NCBI GenBank assembly: GCA_028283725.1
Contig: JAPWKC010000001.1
Coordinates: 186,001 to 250,000 of the forward strand
Source of the DNA: Neorhizobium sp.
Lineage (GTDB): Bacteria; Pseudomonadota; Alphaproteobacteria; Rhizobiales; Rhizobiaceae
Direction: 5' to 3'
Length of the DNA: 64,000 bases
Every line of letters begins with the position of its first letter. Position 1 is the first letter of the stretch. Below, piece after piece: positions 62,906 through 64,000 of the stretch. A program made the translations under genes and the position numbers. Under the pieces are notes generated by a model. That model did not search any database. It saw only the letters and a list, made by a program, of their open reading frames with translations, and was not told the DNA's origin.

Positions 62906-63544
62906 TCAGGCCTTGGCCGTGGTCTGCGGCATGGGCTTCAGAATATTCATCAGCGCACCATAGGGCAGGAGGAGCACGACGCCGACGATGATCTTGACGG
63001 CGAGATCGCCGAGGGCCCACGAGATCCATCGCGGTGCATCGGTAGCAAAGACGCCGAGGATCGGCGCCCAGCCGGTGGCGAATTCCTCGTTCGCGCCGAT
63101 GAAGGCGAAGGCCGGCGCAAAGGCGAGCGAAAAGAACAGGACCGTGTCGATGACCGTGCCGAGAAGCGAGGCGGTGAGCGGCGCTTTCCACCAGCTCTTG
63201 CGGCGCAATTCGTTGAACACCGAGATGTCGAGCAGCTGGCCGACAAGATAGGCGGTGCCTGAGGCGATCGCGATGCGCGGGGCCGACAGCCAGAAAGACA
63301 GCGCCACGCCGACGACGAAGCCGACAAGGACCACACGGCGGGCGATGGCCGGGCCAAACTGGCGGTTCGTCAGGTCGGTGACGAGGAAGGCGACCGGATA
63401 GGTGAAGGCGCCCCAGGTCAGGAGATCGCCGAGCGCGATGCCGAAGAGCGAGCCGGAGACCGGGAACTGCACGAGAACGTTCGAGGAGACGACGATCGCC
63501 GCCATGAACAGGGCATAGATAAGGGTGTGACGCAGCGTCAGCAT
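62906..63544 (-). CDS. VUT-family queuosine precursor transporter (YhhQ-like)
   Basis: A protein of 212 aa from ATG 63544 (AGGA upstream). It has about six transmembrane helices; family motifs include VAFLVTDLTNRQFGPAIARR and YLVGQLLDISVFNELRRKSWW. The E. coli member imports preQ0/preQ1 for tRNA queuosine. No preQ1 riboswitch is evident upstream on the minus strand. It is convergent with the P-loop gene (11 bases apart) and downstream of rpmB. Confidence 0.9.
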   Translation of the reverse strand: MLTLRHTLIYALFMAAIVVSSNVLVQFPVSGSLFGIALGDLLTWGAFTYPVAFLVTDLTNRQFGPAIARRVVLVGFVVGVALSFWLSAPRIAIASGTAYLVGQLLDISVFNELRRKSWWKAPLTASLLGTVIDTVLFFSLAFAPAFAFIGANEEFATGWAPILGVFATDAPRWISWALGDLAVKIIVGVVLLLPYGALMNILKPMPQTTAKA

Positions 63545-63654
63545 TTTTTTATCCTGGGTGATGCCACCAGTTGAGTTCGATGAAGGCAAGAGAAAAGGCC
63601 TGTCCGGTATCAACCGATCAAGCCTTACTCAAACCCGGTGGTGTCTGTCGTTCA

Positions 63655-63670
63655 CGCGACCGAGGTCGCG
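63655..63670 (-). other. Stem-loop after rpmB
   Basis: CGCGACC (63655-63661) and GGTCGCG (63664-63670) form a tight hairpin 11 bases past the rpmB stop on the minus strand. There is no T-run, so it is more likely an RNA-stabilising or processing stem than an intrinsic terminator. Confidence 0.5.
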
Positions 63671-63681
63671 CTTGAAGACAA

Positions 63682-63978
63682 TCAGGCAGCTGCTACTTCA
63701 GCCGTCTTCTTGGCGATCTGGCGACGCAGCAGGCGGGCGCGCATCGACAGGTCGTTCTCGCTGGCCTTCAGGAGGAAAGCGTCGAGACCGCCGCGATGTT
63801 CAACCGAACGCAGAGCGTGCGCGGAAACGCGCAGACGGAAACGCTGGCCAAGAGCGTCGGAAATCAGAGTGACCTGGCACAGGTTCGGAAGGAACCGGCG
63901 GCGGGTCTTGTTGTTGGCGTGGCTGACGTTATTGCCGGTCATAACGCCCTTGCCGGTCAGTTCGCACACACGAGACAT
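63682..63978 (-). CDS. rpmB: 50S ribosomal protein L28
   Basis: A protein of 98 aa. The N-terminus [20 protein letters not shown], the basic [10 protein letters not shown] and [20 protein letters not shown] are typical of alphaproteobacterial L28, with the usual longer C-terminus. It is monocistronic or first before the VUT gene; its promoter lies outside the window. Confidence 0.97.
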   Translation of the reverse strand: MSRVCELTGKGVMTGNNVSHANNKTRRRFLPNLCQVTLISDALGQRFRLRVSAHALRSVEHRGGLDAFLLKASENDLSMRARLLRRQIAKKTAEVAAA

Positions 63979-64000
63979 GGATACACCTTTGTTCTTCTAT

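Noticed and set aside
63545..63681. preQ1 riboswitch upstream of the VUT transporter gene
   Set aside because: No preQ1-I type stem with its A-rich tail next to the ribosome binding site could be found on the minus strand.

Overview
The window is a gene-dense stretch of an alphaproteobacterial main chromosome, almost certainly from the Rhizobiaceae (Rhizobium/Agrobacterium/Neorhizobium group). Three things point there: the order sdhB, omp19-like, zapE, mdh, sucCDAB, lpdA; the GTG-started atpHAGDC operon; and a hybrid FixL, OmpR-type regulator and FixK trio beside hemA. G+C is high and nearly every gene has an orthologue-like domain layout. I see no prophage, insertion sequence, CRISPR array or large island. 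The content is mainly housekeeping with scattered lineage-specific genes.

Layout. 1-12.4 kb: end of sdhB, an Omp19-type lipoprotein, zapE, then mdh-sucCD-sucAB-(MAPEG)-lpdA closed by a strong intrinsic terminator. 12.6-18.5 kb: small accessory genes (an EF-hand protein with a duplicated module, cytochrome b561, a ParDE-type toxin-antitoxin pair, a TraB/GumN protein, xerC, an acyltransferase, a GNAT protein). 18.6-26.6 kb: priA, a membrane protein and the F1 ATP synthase operon atpHAGDC, also terminated. 27-30.9 kb: fdhD, a soluble double-PAS chemoreceptor, cheW, and the decayed 3' end of a second chemoreceptor that was translationally coupled to cheW. 31-37.8 kb: tamB-tamA and a glycine-zipper lipoprotein. 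38-45.7 kb: hemA with an FNR/FixK-type palindrome upstream, dxr, a flavin monooxygenase, and the oxygen-sensing trio. 45.9-54.3 kb: a glycine-rich secreted protein, tRNA-Arg(CCT), an M20 amidohydrolase, a D,D-carboxypeptidase, a CobW-type GTPase, tusA, an L,D-transpeptidase, accA, xerD and a conserved-looking 56-aa membrane protein. 54.5-64 kb: aroK-aroB-corC-like, bolA, a J-domain protein, cobS-cobT, a phytase-like esterase, a P-loop protein, a VUT-family transporter and rpmB.

The most interesting system is at 42.1-45.7 kb. It has a divergent OmpR-family regulator, a FixK-type Crp/Fnr activator without an Fe-S cysteine cluster, and a soluble hybrid kinase. The kinase's second PAS keeps the FixL haem His and the regulatory Arg exactly 20 residues later. 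A direct repeat close to the FxkR 'K-box' lies between the regulator and fixK. A TTGAC-N4-GTCAA palindrome upstream of hemA would tie haem synthesis to the same circuit. This matches the hFixL-FxkR-FixK pathway known from Rhizobium etli, which dispenses with FixJ, so it is a variant of a described system and not wholly new.

Secondary signals are: the chemoreceptor pseudogene, a stem-loop between Shine-Dalgarno and start of sucA, a large hairpin between atpD and atpC, a CorC-like protein lacking its membrane domain, and several inverted repeats of unknown role. All assignments come from reading the sequence; no database search was run.
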